This document shows, one piece after another, positions 1-6,736 of a DNA stretch of 17,247 nucleotides (its first letter is position 1; each line of letters opens with the position of its first letter). The DNA is from DASXMX01 sp036794395 (GTDB taxonomy: Bacteria; Planctomycetota; Phycisphaerae; Tepidisphaerales; Tepidisphaeraceae): the NCBI GenBank assembly GCA_036794395.1, contig DAIRGS010000150.1, positions 1 to 17,247 on the forward strand, in the 5' to 3' direction. The notes beneath the pieces were generated by a model. That model did no database searches. It was given only the letters and a program-made list of their open reading frames with translations, and was not told where the DNA came from. A program made the position numbers and the translations under genes.

Positions 1-65
1 AAGATTAACCAAGCCAGCCGGACGCGGTGAAGGTGGGGTTTACGTAACGCTCACACAATATTCGG

Positions 66-815
66 TTGCGAAGATCGTTAGGAACGTTGCAGGGCGTTGT
101 GAATGAGATCGTCCGCGGGCGGGTCGCGCGAGAGACGGGTGAGGGGCACGATTTGCTCGCGGCCTTGATGGCCGCTCGCGATGAAGATGGCTCGCGGATG
201 GCGGAGCGGCAGCTCCTCGACGAAGCAATGACCATGCTGCTGGCCGGCCATGAAACGACGGCTTTAGCGCTGTCTTACAGCCTCTATCTGCTGGCGATGA
301 ACCCGCAAGCCCAGCAGCAGCTTCAGGACGAAATCGCCAGCGTATTGGGCGATCGATCGGCGGGTTGGGACGACCTGCCGCAACTGGAATTTGCCCGGCA
401 GGTCGTCACCGAAGCCATGCGCCTCTATCCCCCGGCCGATGTCCTGGGGCGCGAAGCCGTCGAAGATTGCCAGATCGGCGATATCCCCGTGCCGCGGGGC
501 ACAACGATATTCATGAGCCAGTGGGTCATGCACCGCGATGAAAGATTTTTCAAAGATCCTGTCAGGTTTGAGCCCTCGCGCTGGACTAAGCAATTCGAAC
601 AGACGCTGCCGCGTTTTGCCTATTTCCCCTTTGGGGGCGGCCCGCGAAATTGCGTCGGACAGAATTTTGCAGTCACCGAAGCCGTTCTGATATTGGTAGA
701 GATGTGTCGACGGTACGCGTTTGCCCCCGTCGATGGGTTTAAACTGGAACTGTGGCCCAATATCACCCTGCGGCCGAAAGACGGGATTTCGTTGTCGGTA
801 AAACGCAAATATTAA
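66..815 (+). CDS. Cytochrome P450, C-terminal half only (5' interrupted)
   Basis: Heme-thiolate monooxygenase fragment of 249 residues, against about 400-460 for a full bacterial P450. Numbered from the TTG at 66, it shows the I-helix oxygen-activation motif AGHETT (60-65), the K-helix ExxR motif EAMR (116-119), the FEPSRW segment (168-173) and the heme-binding loop FPFGGGPRNCVG with the axial Cys at 196. Everything needed for heme binding is present, but the B-to-G-helix half that forms the substrate pocket is missing. Homology seems to begin around codon 57-66, while the same frame carries TAA stops at 45 and 6. The other two frames do not read as P450 in the 65 bases available. There is no Shine-Dalgarno sequence before the TTG. 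This is either a decayed gene or a gene with a frameshift or nonsense change near the window edge. The P450 identity is certain; the substrate cannot be told. Confidence 0.85.
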   Translation: MRRSLGTLQGVVNEIVRGRVARETGEGHDLLAALMAARDEDGSRMAERQLLDEAMTMLLAGHETTALALSYSLYLLAMNPQAQQQLQDEIASVLGDRSAGWDDLPQLEFARQVVTEAMRLYPPADVLGREAVEDCQIGDIPVPRGTTIFMSQWVMHRDERFFKDPVRFEPSRWTKQFEQTLPRFAYFPFGGGPRNCVGQNFAVTEAVLILVEMCRRYAFAPVDGFKLELWPNITLRPKDGISLSVKRKY

Positions 816-843
816 TTTTGCTCGTATGAGTTGATAAAAGAGT

Positions 844-869
844 TATAATGGTGATCGGTAACGGATCAC
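844..869 (+). promoter_or_regulatory. Putative promoter -10 box plus inverted-repeat operator
   Basis: A perfect TATAAT lies at 844-849. Two bases later comes an inverted repeat, GTGATC (851-856) and GATCAC (864-869), with a 7-bp spacer. The repeat would cover the expected transcription start near 856, the usual place for a repressor site. No good -35 hexamer is found 16-18 bp upstream; TTGCTC at 818-823 is 20 bp away. It would drive the small gene at 885. Confidence 0.45.
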
Positions 870-884
870 GTCTAGGTTGTTTCT

Positions 885-1106
885 ATGAGTGCTTATCAAA
901 CGGAAGTGATTCGCCAAAGGCTCGAACAGGAGCTTTCGACTGTGCAACGCGCTGCGGGATCGTCCGCGGGCGAAGACCGGCTTGCGCTGGAAACCCTGGA
1001 GAGGGTCTTCCGAGCGCGTCTGGCCGATCTTCCACAGCGTCAATCGTTTGCTCCCATCCGGGTCGAAGACGTTTTGCCTCCCGCCCATTCTCACATCATG
1101 CAGTAG
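885..1106 (+). CDS. Small hypothetical protein, 73 aa
   Basis: I do not recognise the family. The product is short, charged and mostly helical: residues 1-50 are rich in Glu, Arg, Gln and Leu with heptad-like spacing, followed by a shorter tail ending in PPAHSHIMQ. It has no signal peptide, membrane segment or cysteine. The ATG lies about 30 bases downstream of the predicted transcription start, but the region before it has only a weak Shine-Dalgarno sequence (GGTTG). The promoter-like sequence directly ahead, the absence of a better overlapping frame and an amino-acid make-up like a soluble protein favour a real gene. A longer overlapping frame starting at 848 gives an Arg/Ser-rich translation and was discarded. 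It could be a small regulator acting on its own operator, but nothing proves DNA binding. Confidence 0.5.
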   Translation: MSAYQTEVIRQRLEQELSTVQRAAGSSAGEDRLALETLERVFRARLADLPQRQSFAPIRVEDVLPPAHSHIMQ

Positions 1107-1152
1107 GCGCGAGGCGATCGCCGGCGAGTTCATCACAGTACGGGAAATTTCT

Positions 1153-1167
1153 CCCACGAATCGTGGG
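1153..1167. terminator. Weak hairpin between convergent genes
   Basis: CCCACG (1153-1158) pairs with CGTGGG (1162-1167) over a 3-base loop. It lies between the stops of the small + gene and the ClC gene on the - strand. On the - strand it is followed by AGAAATTTC, which is only partly T-rich. It may end the ClC transcript; the evidence is limited. Confidence 0.25.
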
Positions 1168-1213
1168 GGCGCAGTCTTGCATTGTATTTGCAAAACGACG
1201 CTGGGTTATGCCA

Positions 1214-3112
1214 CTAGTGAGTCGTTGGCCGAACCTCGCGCTTCAAGTTCGCCCGCAGCCCAAATCTCGAAACGCGCAGACTTCTTTCCGCCTTCGTGCC
1301 TTCAGTGAGTCGACGTCGGTGGGCGGAGAGAACGTCGCCTCGGGTGATGATCCCGATCAGCTTTGAATCTTCGTTTCGATCGATTACCGCAAGACGACCG
1401 ACGTCCGCGCCAACCATATGATCGGCGGCCTGGCGGAGCGTGCTGTCGCGGAAGATCGTGAGAGGGGGGCGATGGATGAGCTTTGCCAGGTCCGTATCGG
1501 CGGAGCGGTTGTCGCTCAACAGATCCCGACGTGTGAGAACGCCAACCAGTTGGCCTGTTTCGCCCACGACCGGGTACCCCTGGTGCGATGAACCTGTCGC
1601 GCCGGAATTCATCCAGCTTCGGACCTCACCTAATCGTTGACTTGATTTCAGGCTGATCGGATTAACCGTGAACACGTCGCCGACCGTGAGTTGATCGAGG
1701 AAGTCCGCGAAATATTCGGACGGAACGCGAATGCCCCGGCGGGCGATCTTGGCGGTCATGATCGTATCGGGCATCAGCGCCGCCGACACAAAATATGCCG
1801 CGGTGCAACCGCCCAGCAAAGGAAGCAGGCCCAAAGGCCGCAGGGTCGTCTCAAACGCGAATACCACGGATGTCAGCAGCGCCCGCGATGCCCCGGCGAA
1901 CAGCGCCGCCATGCCAACCAGCGCCGCGATGCGCGGGTCGATGTCCGCGTGAGGAAACAGATGCGCAGCACCGATTCCCATTAGCGCGCCCAATGTGCTC
2001 CCGATGGTAAACAAGGGCGCGAGCGTTCCGCCGGATGTCCCGCTGCCCAGTGCAATGCACCATGAGGTAAATTTCAGGATACATAAGATCGCCATGGCTT
2101 TGACGGTCAGCGAGAGCGAAATCGCGTGGCTGATGTTGTCGTAGCCGACGCCGAGCGTGTTGGGGGCAAAGTATCCGACGACTCCAACGACGACCGCTCC
2201 TATCGCCGGCCACCACATCCAGTGGATCGGAAGCAGATCAAAGAGGTCTTCAACGGCATAGACCGCGCGCGTTACAAAGACCGAGACCAGGCCGATCAGT
2301 GCTCCAATCAGTATGTAGATCAGCAGCGAGAATTCCGGCAGATGATGAATGTCCGGCATATCAAAGACCGGGTACGGCAGCTTGAATAAAAACCGCACCC
2401 CTGCGGCAGTGGTGCTGGCCAGCGCGACCGGAACAAATGAGCGGGGCCGAAACTCAAACAGCAGCAGTTCGATCGCGAGCAAGGTAGCCGCGACCGGGCT
2501 GCCGAACGTCGCGGCCATTCCGGCCGCGGCACCGGCGGCGAGAAGCGTTTTGCGCTCGGCGGCCGTGCTTTTCAGGAGTTGGCCCACCAACGATCCCAGC
2601 GCGCCGCCCGTGGCGATGATCGGCCCTTCCGCGCCGAAGGGGCCGCCCGTGCCAATGGCGATGGCGGCTGACAGAGGTTTTAAAAATGTGAGCCGGGGCG
2701 GAATCCGGCTTTGCCGGGTCAGCACCTGTTCCATGGCCTCCGGGATCCCATGCCCGCGAATGCCGGCTGATCCGTAACGCGCCATAAACCCGACGATCAA
2801 TCCGCCAATGACTGGAACAACAATCACCCACGCGCCCCAATGCTCGAGAGTGGGGGCGGCGGCTTGTGTGGAAAAACGCGCGTAGAACGAAATATTGGTG
2901 ATCAAAGAGATCAGCGAGACCAGAAGCCATGCGATTACGGCCGCCGCGAACGCGAGCAGAATCGAAAGCCCACTGATGATGACGACGCGCGAATCAACCA
3001 ATGGTGGATGAGGCTTGAGGTGCGCACTTTCCAGTGTTGGGCCAAGGGATGGAGAGACAGGCAGCCCGCCGCGTGTGGCGGCCTGCTCGACGGCGTGAGT
3101 CGGTGGGTTCAT
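1214..3112 (-). CDS. ClC chloride channel/transporter with two C-terminal CBS domains
   Basis: Integral membrane anion channel or Cl-/H+ antiporter of 632 residues. The ClC core spans about residues 40-450 with many hydrophobic helices. Visible family motifs are the first selectivity-filter loop GHGIPE (120-125), GAEGP with the gating Glu at 162, and GSGTSGGTLAP (356-366). Two CBS domains follow: VGDVFTVNP...VGVLTRRDLL (about 477-532) and LIHRPPLTI...GIITRGDVL (about 545-595). Such domains usually bind adenine nucleotides and tune gating. The filter has His where the E. coli protein has Ser107. By-eye alignment puts Phe219 at the position of the internal proton glutamate Glu203, so coupled proton transport is doubtful. 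The start is the ATG at 3112. An upstream in-frame start at 3235 would add 41 non-hydrophobic residues that look non-coding; neither has a clear Shine-Dalgarno sequence. It stands alone as a transcription unit. Confidence 0.93.
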   Translation of the reverse strand: MNPPTHAVEQAATRGGLPVSPSLGPTLESAHLKPHPPLVDSRVVIISGLSILLAFAAAVIAWLLVSLISLITNISFYARFSTQAAAPTLEHWGAWVIVVPVIGGLIVGFMARYGSAGIRGHGIPEAMEQVLTRQSRIPPRLTFLKPLSAAIAIGTGGPFGAEGPIIATGGALGSLVGQLLKSTAAERKTLLAAGAAAGMAATFGSPVAATLLAIELLLFEFRPRSFVPVALASTTAAGVRFLFKLPYPVFDMPDIHHLPEFSLLIYILIGALIGLVSVFVTRAVYAVEDLFDLLPIHWMWWPAIGAVVVGVVGYFAPNTLGVGYDNISHAISLSLTVKAMAILCILKFTSWCIALGSGTSGGTLAPLFTIGSTLGALMGIGAAHLFPHADIDPRIAALVGMAALFAGASRALLTSVVFAFETTLRPLGLLPLLGGCTAAYFVSAALMPDTIMTAKIARRGIRVPSEYFADFLDQLTVGDVFTVNPISLKSSQRLGEVRSWMNSGATGSSHQGYPVVGETGQLVGVLTRRDLLSDNRSADTDLAKLIHRPPLTIFRDSTLRQAADHMVGADVGRLAVIDRNEDSKLIGIITRGDVLSAHRRRLTEGTKAERSLRVSRFGLRANLKREVRPTTH

Positions 3113-3326
3113 GTTGTATGGGGAACAATAGTTGATGAGCCTACCGCTTGGAAGGGCGCGCGGGTGTCTAATTGAAGGATGCGTATCAGACTCACCGGAC
3201 AGAACTGGATGTTTTCCCGCCCAGGCGCGTCTCAACCAACAACATCACACCAGCGATTTTGATTCGGGCAGGCTTGTCGGATTGGTTCGGTGAAAAACAG
3301 ACGGATGCGGTGGAGAGTAAACATCC

Positions 3327-3851
3327 TTGGTGCGCCGCAAGTTCACTATCGTGTATGTCGTTTCGCTTCTGGGTTGCCTGCTGTGGGCGTGGAGCCAGTT
3401 GGCTTTCATGTCCGTGTGGGTGGGCACCAGCCCAAAGCCTACATCTGACGGGTATCAGGGGATTGTTCATTGGGAGTTTTGCTTCGGAAATGGATTGATC
3501 TACGTGGAGCGAGCGTTCCATGAGTCACGGAACAGCGAGTACCTCGCCAATGTATCCCAATCAGGAACCAGCTCCGATCCGCCGTTTTCAGGTGCTGAAA
3601 CCATCTTCGGGTTTGGATTTCATCGGGAGCGATTGCAAGACAATCTCAGGCGATATCGAATTGTGTACGTTGTCTTGCCACTTTGGCCGTTCCTGCTTGT
3701 CATGATAGTGCCGCTGTTGCGTTTCTTTCGGTGGGTTCGCGAGCCTTGGATTCGTCGCGTTGAGCCGGGCTTGTGCCGATGTTGTTCTTACGATCTGACC
3801 GGCAATGTGAGCGGGGTATGTCCGGAGTGCGGGACGGCGGTGAAGGCGTGA
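3327..3851 (+). CDS. Membrane protein with C-terminal zinc-ribbon tail (copy 1)
   Basis: Function unknown, 174 residues. Architecture: an N-terminal membrane helix (about 8-30), a polar domain of about 80 residues presumably outside the cytoplasm, a second membrane helix (about 112-135), a short basic stretch and a C-terminal zinc ribbon. The ribbon is C150-x2-C153-x11-C165-x2-C168 around the core YDLTGNVSGV. The N-terminal RRK and post-helix Arg residues suggest both ends lie in the cytoplasm. The start is TTG 3327 or GTG 3330; a GGAG at 3312-3315 supports either, with TTG better spaced. It shares architecture and the ribbon with the two - strand genes at 6188-7290, but the middle domains differ too much to align by eye. 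The ribbon suggests zinc binding and possibly contact with another protein or nucleic acid; this is inference. Confidence 0.8.
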   Translation: MVRRKFTIVYVVSLLGCLLWAWSQLAFMSVWVGTSPKPTSDGYQGIVHWEFCFGNGLIYVERAFHESRNSEYLANVSQSGTSSDPPFSGAETIFGFGFHRERLQDNLRRYRIVYVVLPLWPFLLVMIVPLLRFFRWVREPWIRRVEPGLCRCCSYDLTGNVSGVCPECGTAVKA

Positions 3852-3895
3852 ACCAGCGAACCTAGATTTAGCTCGACACGCTTTTATGTCCCACC

Positions 3896-3942
3896 TGCGC
3901 CACGGCCGTGGCCATGCAAGGCGCATCGTTCTGGTTCTTTTC
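3896..3942 (+). terminator. Probable intrinsic terminator for the copy 1 gene
   Basis: A 14-bp perfect palindrome GCCACGGCCGTGGC (3899-3912) overlaps an alternative larger stem, TGCGCC (3896-3901) with GGCGCA (3920-3925). On the + strand this is followed by a T-rich run at 3926-3942. The run ends before the convergent apt stop at 3948. The opposite strand lacks a T run, so it probably serves only the + gene. Confidence 0.45.
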
Positions 3943-3947
3943 CGCGA

Positions 3948-4463
3948 TCAGTATTGAATGACCGAATGGACGGGGATGCCCAGTTTGTCGCGGCCTTTGA
4001 GGCCGGCGAGCTCGATGAGGACGGCTAGGCCCGCAATCTCCCCGCCGAGCTGGTTCACCAGGTCGCAACAGGCCTTCATCGTGCCGCCCGTCGCCAGCAG
4101 ATCATCGACGATGAGCACGCGCTGGCCCTTCACGATCGAGTCGGCGTGCATCTCCAGCGTGTCCTTGCCGTACTCAAGATCGTACGTCATCGAGATGCGC
4201 TGGTGGGGCAGCTTGCCCGGCTTGCGGACGATGACGAAGCCGGCCGAAAGGCAACAGGCCACGGCGGTGCCGAAGATAAATCCCCGACTCTCCGCACCCA
4301 CCACCAAATCGATATTCTTTCCCCGGAACGGATTGGCCAGCAATTCCACTGCCAAGGCCAATCCCGAAGGATTCGCCAGCAACGGTGTAATATCGCGAAA
4401 CCGAATGCCCGGCTTGGGAAAATCGGGGATGTCACGGATGAGCCGCCGGAGATTCTCGATCAT
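3948..4463 (-). CDS. apt: Adenine phosphoribosyltransferase
   Basis: Cytoplasmic purine salvage enzyme: adenine plus PRPP gives AMP plus pyrophosphate. The 171 residues match the usual family length (about 170-180). It begins IENLRRLIRDIPDFPKPGI-F-DITPLL, typical of Apt. It carries VVGAESRGFIFG (54-65), the flexible-loop region RKPGKLP (80-86) and the PRPP-binding motif VLIVDDLLATGGT (116-128) with the two adjacent Asp residues. The ATG at 4463 has no strong Shine-Dalgarno sequence. It lies 70 bp after the DUF433 gene on the same strand, so the two may be co-transcribed. It converges with the zinc-ribbon gene at 3851. All key motifs are intact. Confidence 0.96.
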   Translation of the reverse strand: MIENLRRLIRDIPDFPKPGIRFRDITPLLANPSGLALAVELLANPFRGKNIDLVVGAESRGFIFGTAVACCLSAGFVIVRKPGKLPHQRISMTYDLEYGKDTLEMHADSIVKGQRVLIVDDLLATGGTMKACCDLVNQLGGEIAGLAVLIELAGLKGRDKLGIPVHSVIQY

Positions 4464-4533
4464 GGCGACAGTTTATGGAATGAAGGTGATTTCGCCAGTT
4501 TCGGCAGCTCACGTGCGAGGCGCGAGCTCTTCC

Positions 4534-4833
4534 TCACAACCGACGCAAGCCTTCAAGAAGCCCCATTGCCGCAAGGTCGATGACGGCGACGGCCTGTTCG
4601 CGTGAGACGTCAGGAAACCCGTCGAGAAATTCGGCAAGCGGATCACAAGCGCGCAGATGTTCAAACAGCGTGTTTACCGGAACACGCGTACCCTTAAAAC
4701 ACGGCTCCCCATGCATTCGCCCCGGATCAGCGGAAATAAATGTGGCCAGCACGCTGTCCGCGGGAATAAGTTCGCGATCGTGTCGAGCATTCAAGTTCGC
4801 GGATCGATTGGCCGAAACAGTCATGATCCCCAT
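4534..4833 (-). CDS. DUF433 family protein (antitoxin-like), solitary
   Basis: The 99-residue protein carries the DUF433 signature: ISADPGRMHGEPCFKGTRVPV (about 33-53), then LFEHLRACDPLAEFLDGFPDVSREQAVAVIDLAAMGL. This is a small helix-turn-helix-like fold, often the antitoxin partner of a PIN-domain toxin (VapB45 type). In most members the sequence reads GGKPvi-GTRipV; here it is HGEPCFKGTRVPV. No PIN or other toxin gene follows: the next gene on the strand is apt, 70 bp away. The start is ATG 4833 or ATG 4824. The sequence GGGGATC just before 4824 is too close to be a good ribosome site for it. The first 30 residues are a variable extension. It could be an orphan antitoxin or a DUF433 regulator. 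Confidence 0.85.
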   Translation of the reverse strand: MGIMTVSANRSANLNARHDRELIPADSVLATFISADPGRMHGEPCFKGTRVPVNTLFEHLRACDPLAEFLDGFPDVSREQAVAVIDLAAMGLLEGLRRL

Positions 4834-4891
4834 TCTATCACTAAAAACCTACGCGCAAAGCGAAAGTAAGCTGGATTCAGGGCCATTTACG

Positions 4892-4929
4892 ACGAACACC
4901 CGCCGACGTGCGCCAGGCGGGGTGTTCGT
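4892..4929 (-). terminator. Long hairpin downstream of the sigma factor gene
   Basis: ACGAACACCCGCC (4892-4904) is complementary to GGCGGGGTGTTCGT (4916-4929), with one bulged G and an 11-base loop. It lies 30 bp after the sigma gene stop and about 60 bp before the DUF433 start on the same strand. The - strand sequence after it is not T-rich, so termination may be Rho-assisted or the hairpin may stabilise the 3' end. It most likely separates the two transcription units. Confidence 0.55.
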
Positions 4930-4958
4930 GTATCGCGATCATGTCGATGACAGGCGAA

Positions 4959-5780
4959 TTATCTCACCGTCATCACATGCTTTAATTTGCTCAGCGCCTC
5001 ATGCTCGATTTGCCTGACGCGTTCGCGGGTGAGGCCGATGCGGACGCCGATTTCCTTGAGGGTCATGGGGTCTTCGCCTTCGAGGCCGTAACGCAGCTTG
5101 AGGATCTTGGCGGCGCGCTCGTCGATTTCTTCGAGGAGTTCGCCGAGGCGGCGGAGTTCGTCGGTGTCGCAGACTTGTTGGTCGGGGCCGGGGTTGTGGG
5201 TATCGGTGACCAGTTCGTTGATGGTCAGTTCGCCATCATCGCTGCCGGACTGAGTGGGGGAGTTATATGCCTTCACGGCCTTGCGAATGATCTTGAGCTT
5301 CTTGGGAGAGAGCTTCATGTGGGCGGCCAGCTCCTCGGTGCTGGCCAGGCGGCCCAGCTTGTCCTCGAGCTCGCGCATCGCCACCTTCAGCTTCGACATC
5401 ATCTCGACCATGTAAGCCGGGATGTGGATGGGCTGAACGCTGTTGATCAGGGCGCGCTTGATCGCCTGCTTGATCCACCAGGAGGCGTAGGTGCTGAATC
5501 GACAGCCGTTCTCCGGGTCGAAGCCTTCGACCGCCTTGAGAAGGCCGATGTTGCCTTCCTCGATGAGGTCCGGGAGCGAGAGGCCGCGGTTGATATAGTG
5601 CTTGGCGATGTTCACGACGAGGCGCAGGTTGGAGCGAACCATCCGCTCGCGGGCCTCGGGGTCGTTGTCGTTGATGATTCTGCGGGCCAGCGCCTTTTCT
5701 TCATCGCCCGTGAGAAGGCGCGATTCATTGATCTGGCGGAGGTACAACTGCAAGCCCGACTGCACGGCAACGGTGGCCAT
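4959..5780 (-). CDS. RNA polymerase sigma-70 family factor (RpoD/RpoS-like, no region 1.1)
   Basis: Promoter-recognition subunit of RNA polymerase, 273 residues. Region 1.2 covers about 8-37 (LQLYLRQINESRLLTGDEE). Region 2 covers about 44-112 with RLVVNIAKHYINRG, DLIEEGNIGLLKAVEGFDP and the -10 recognition/melting segment FSTYASWWIKQAIKRAL. Region 3 covers about 118-172. Region 4 covers about 217-268 with the -35 helix-turn-helix MTLKEIGVRIGLTRERVRQIE (239-259). The acidic region 1.1 of a primary sigma factor is missing, so this is a group 2 factor or a short primary-like one. Region 2.4 looks canonical, so it should read -10/-35 promoters of the usual type. The sequence AAGGGA lies about 12 bases before the ATG. 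A promoter is proposed far upstream at 6006-6034, and a hairpin follows the stop. Confidence 0.95.
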   Translation of the reverse strand: MATVAVQSGLQLYLRQINESRLLTGDEEKALARRIINDNDPEARERMVRSNLRLVVNIAKHYINRGLSLPDLIEEGNIGLLKAVEGFDPENGCRFSTYASWWIKQAIKRALINSVQPIHIPAYMVEMMSKLKVAMRELEDKLGRLASTEELAAHMKLSPKKLKIIRKAVKAYNSPTQSGSDDGELTINELVTDTHNPGPDQQVCDTDELRRLGELLEEIDERAAKILKLRYGLEGEDPMTLKEIGVRIGLTRERVRQIEHEALSKLKHVMTVR

Positions 5781-6005
5781 AATATTTTCGTCCCTTCCAT
5801 CCCTGACCCAGCGCTAGCACCCGTCCGCGAACACCTCGCGTTTATGTGCATCACGAGCCGTTTTCTTATCGGCAGCCTCGTGACCGCGCAGCGGCCAATC
5901 GAGAGTGACATCGGCTCAACGTCGAAGCTACTTTGGGGAGAGGAAGAATGATGTTCAGGCACTAGGCCCGCGTCATCGCACGCTTTACCCTGAGACTGCT
6001 TCAAT

Positions 6006-6034
6006 ATTCTGAATCACGAACCCAATCCTGTCAA
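6006..6034 (-). promoter_or_regulatory. Putative sigma-70 promoter for the sigma factor gene
   Basis: Read on the - strand: a perfect -35 TTGACA (6034-6029), a 17-bp spacer, then CAGAAT (6011-6006), which matches TATAAT at four of six positions. It points toward the sigma gene at 5780, giving a start near 5999 and a leader of about 220 nt. Confidence 0.5.
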
Positions 6035-6140
6035 ATCAGGGTATTTGGATGGTCTGCAAGGGAAGTGGGGACAATGGTTTGCGTAAAAGGCGTCCGCGTC
6101 AAATGCCGCATAGCTTAACATCCCCTGGAACGTCCGAAGG

Positions 6141-6160
6141 CCGGTTGAGCGTGTAACCGG
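6141..6160 (-). terminator. Short hairpin after the zinc-ribbon gene pair
   Basis: CCGGTT (6141-6146) and AACCGG (6155-6160) form a 6-bp stem with an 8-base loop, about 30 bp after the stop of the 6188-6736 gene. There is no T run after it on the - strand, so the terminator call is weak. Confidence 0.25.
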
Positions 6161-6187
6161 CGCAGGCAATTATGCAACGTCGGTTCG

Positions 6188-6736
6188 TCACTTCAAATAT
6201 CGACGTCGCTTTGAGTTCAAGTCAATCTCCGTTCCGCATTCCGGACACACGCCGCTGGTGTTGCCCATGCGATTGTATGAACAGGCGTGGCAATGATTTT
6301 TTTTCGGCCGTGGTGCGGATCTTAGGCGGATTGACAGCAATCCAAGAAGCAGGGCGACAAACCACGCTGGTAGAACCAACCATCGTTGCACGTCGAGTGA
6401 GACGCTCTCGCGCGCCAGATAAAAGCCGCCGCGGCCGAATGACCATTTATGACCGTTGGGCTCATCGGAGATTACCCACTCCACTTGGCTCGAACCCCTT
6501 AAACCCGAAGCGAAACTCGTCAGAGAAAGACCTCGTTCATCGTCCGTAAAGCCGCCAATTGGTTGAAACAGTTCGAGGGCGACATGCCCGTGGGCGCACT
6601 CAATCGAGACGCGAAAGGATTCGCGGGTGAGGTCAAGGCTCATGTCATGCGAAAGACTCCGCGACCACATCGCAACCACTGTCGCGCAAAGTACCAACGA
6701 CAAACAGAATGGGAGTTTAGCTAAATACCTTTTCAA
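6188..6736 (-). CDS. Membrane protein with C-terminal zinc-ribbon tail (copy 3)
   Basis: Function unknown, 182 residues from TTG 6736. Membrane helix 1 covers about 7-24, a polar domain about 25-117, and helix 2 about 118-136 (LVLPAWFVALLLGLLSI). A basic linker and the ribbon C149-x2-C152-x11-C164-x2-C167 follow. The ribbon core reads SYNRMGNTSGV, so the usual YDLTGN is altered while all four Cys remain. The TTG start overlaps the TGA stop of the upstream gene (TTGA) and has GGGAG about 7 bases before it, which points to translational coupling. A longer frame to 6832 was rejected because its extra residues are only the upstream gene's ribbon read out of frame. An A8 run (T8 at 6297-6304 on the + strand) lies just before the ribbon and is a possible slippage site. 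Confidence 0.75.
   Translation of the reverse strand: MKRYLAKLPFCLSLVLCATVVAMWSRSLSHDMSLDLTRESFRVSIECAHGHVALELFQPIGGFTDDERGLSLTSFASGLRGSSQVEWVISDEPNGHKWSFGRGGFYLARESVSLDVQRWLVLPAWFVALLLGLLSIRLRSAPRPKKNHCHACSYNRMGNTSGVCPECGTEIDLNSKRRRYLK
6231..6266. repeat. 36-bp direct repeat within the ribbon coding region, copy a
   Basis: Thirty-six bases identical to 6767-6802. It begins GTTCCGCATTCCGG and ends GGTGTTGCCC. It encodes the NTSGVCPECGT part of the zinc ribbon. Flanking codons differ between the two genes. Confidence 0.95.

Larger units (their letters stand above)
5781..6187. other. Gene-free interval upstream of the sigma factor gene
   Basis: About 400 bp without a credible gene. It holds a - strand promoter candidate (6006-6034) with a roughly 220-nt leader to the sigma gene, and a short hairpin CCGGTT/AACCGG (6141-6160) after the end of the zinc-ribbon pair. 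The + frame running through 5001-5951 is antisense to the sigma gene and was rejected. No tRNA or recognisable RNA fold was found by eye. Confidence 0.6.

Noticed and set aside
848..1366. A 172-residue + strand open frame
   Set aside because: It overlaps the 885-1106 gene and runs antisense into the ClC 3' end; its translation is Arg/Ser-rich with no family resemblance.
3113..3235. N-terminal extension of the ClC protein to 3235
   Set aside because: It adds 41 residues without helix or family similarity; the ATG at 3112 gives a more typical N-terminus.
5001..5951. A 316-residue + strand open frame across the sigma factor gene
   Set aside because: It is the antisense of the sigma gene; the translation is Leu/Ala/Gly/Val-rich without any domain, while the - strand frame has all sigma regions.
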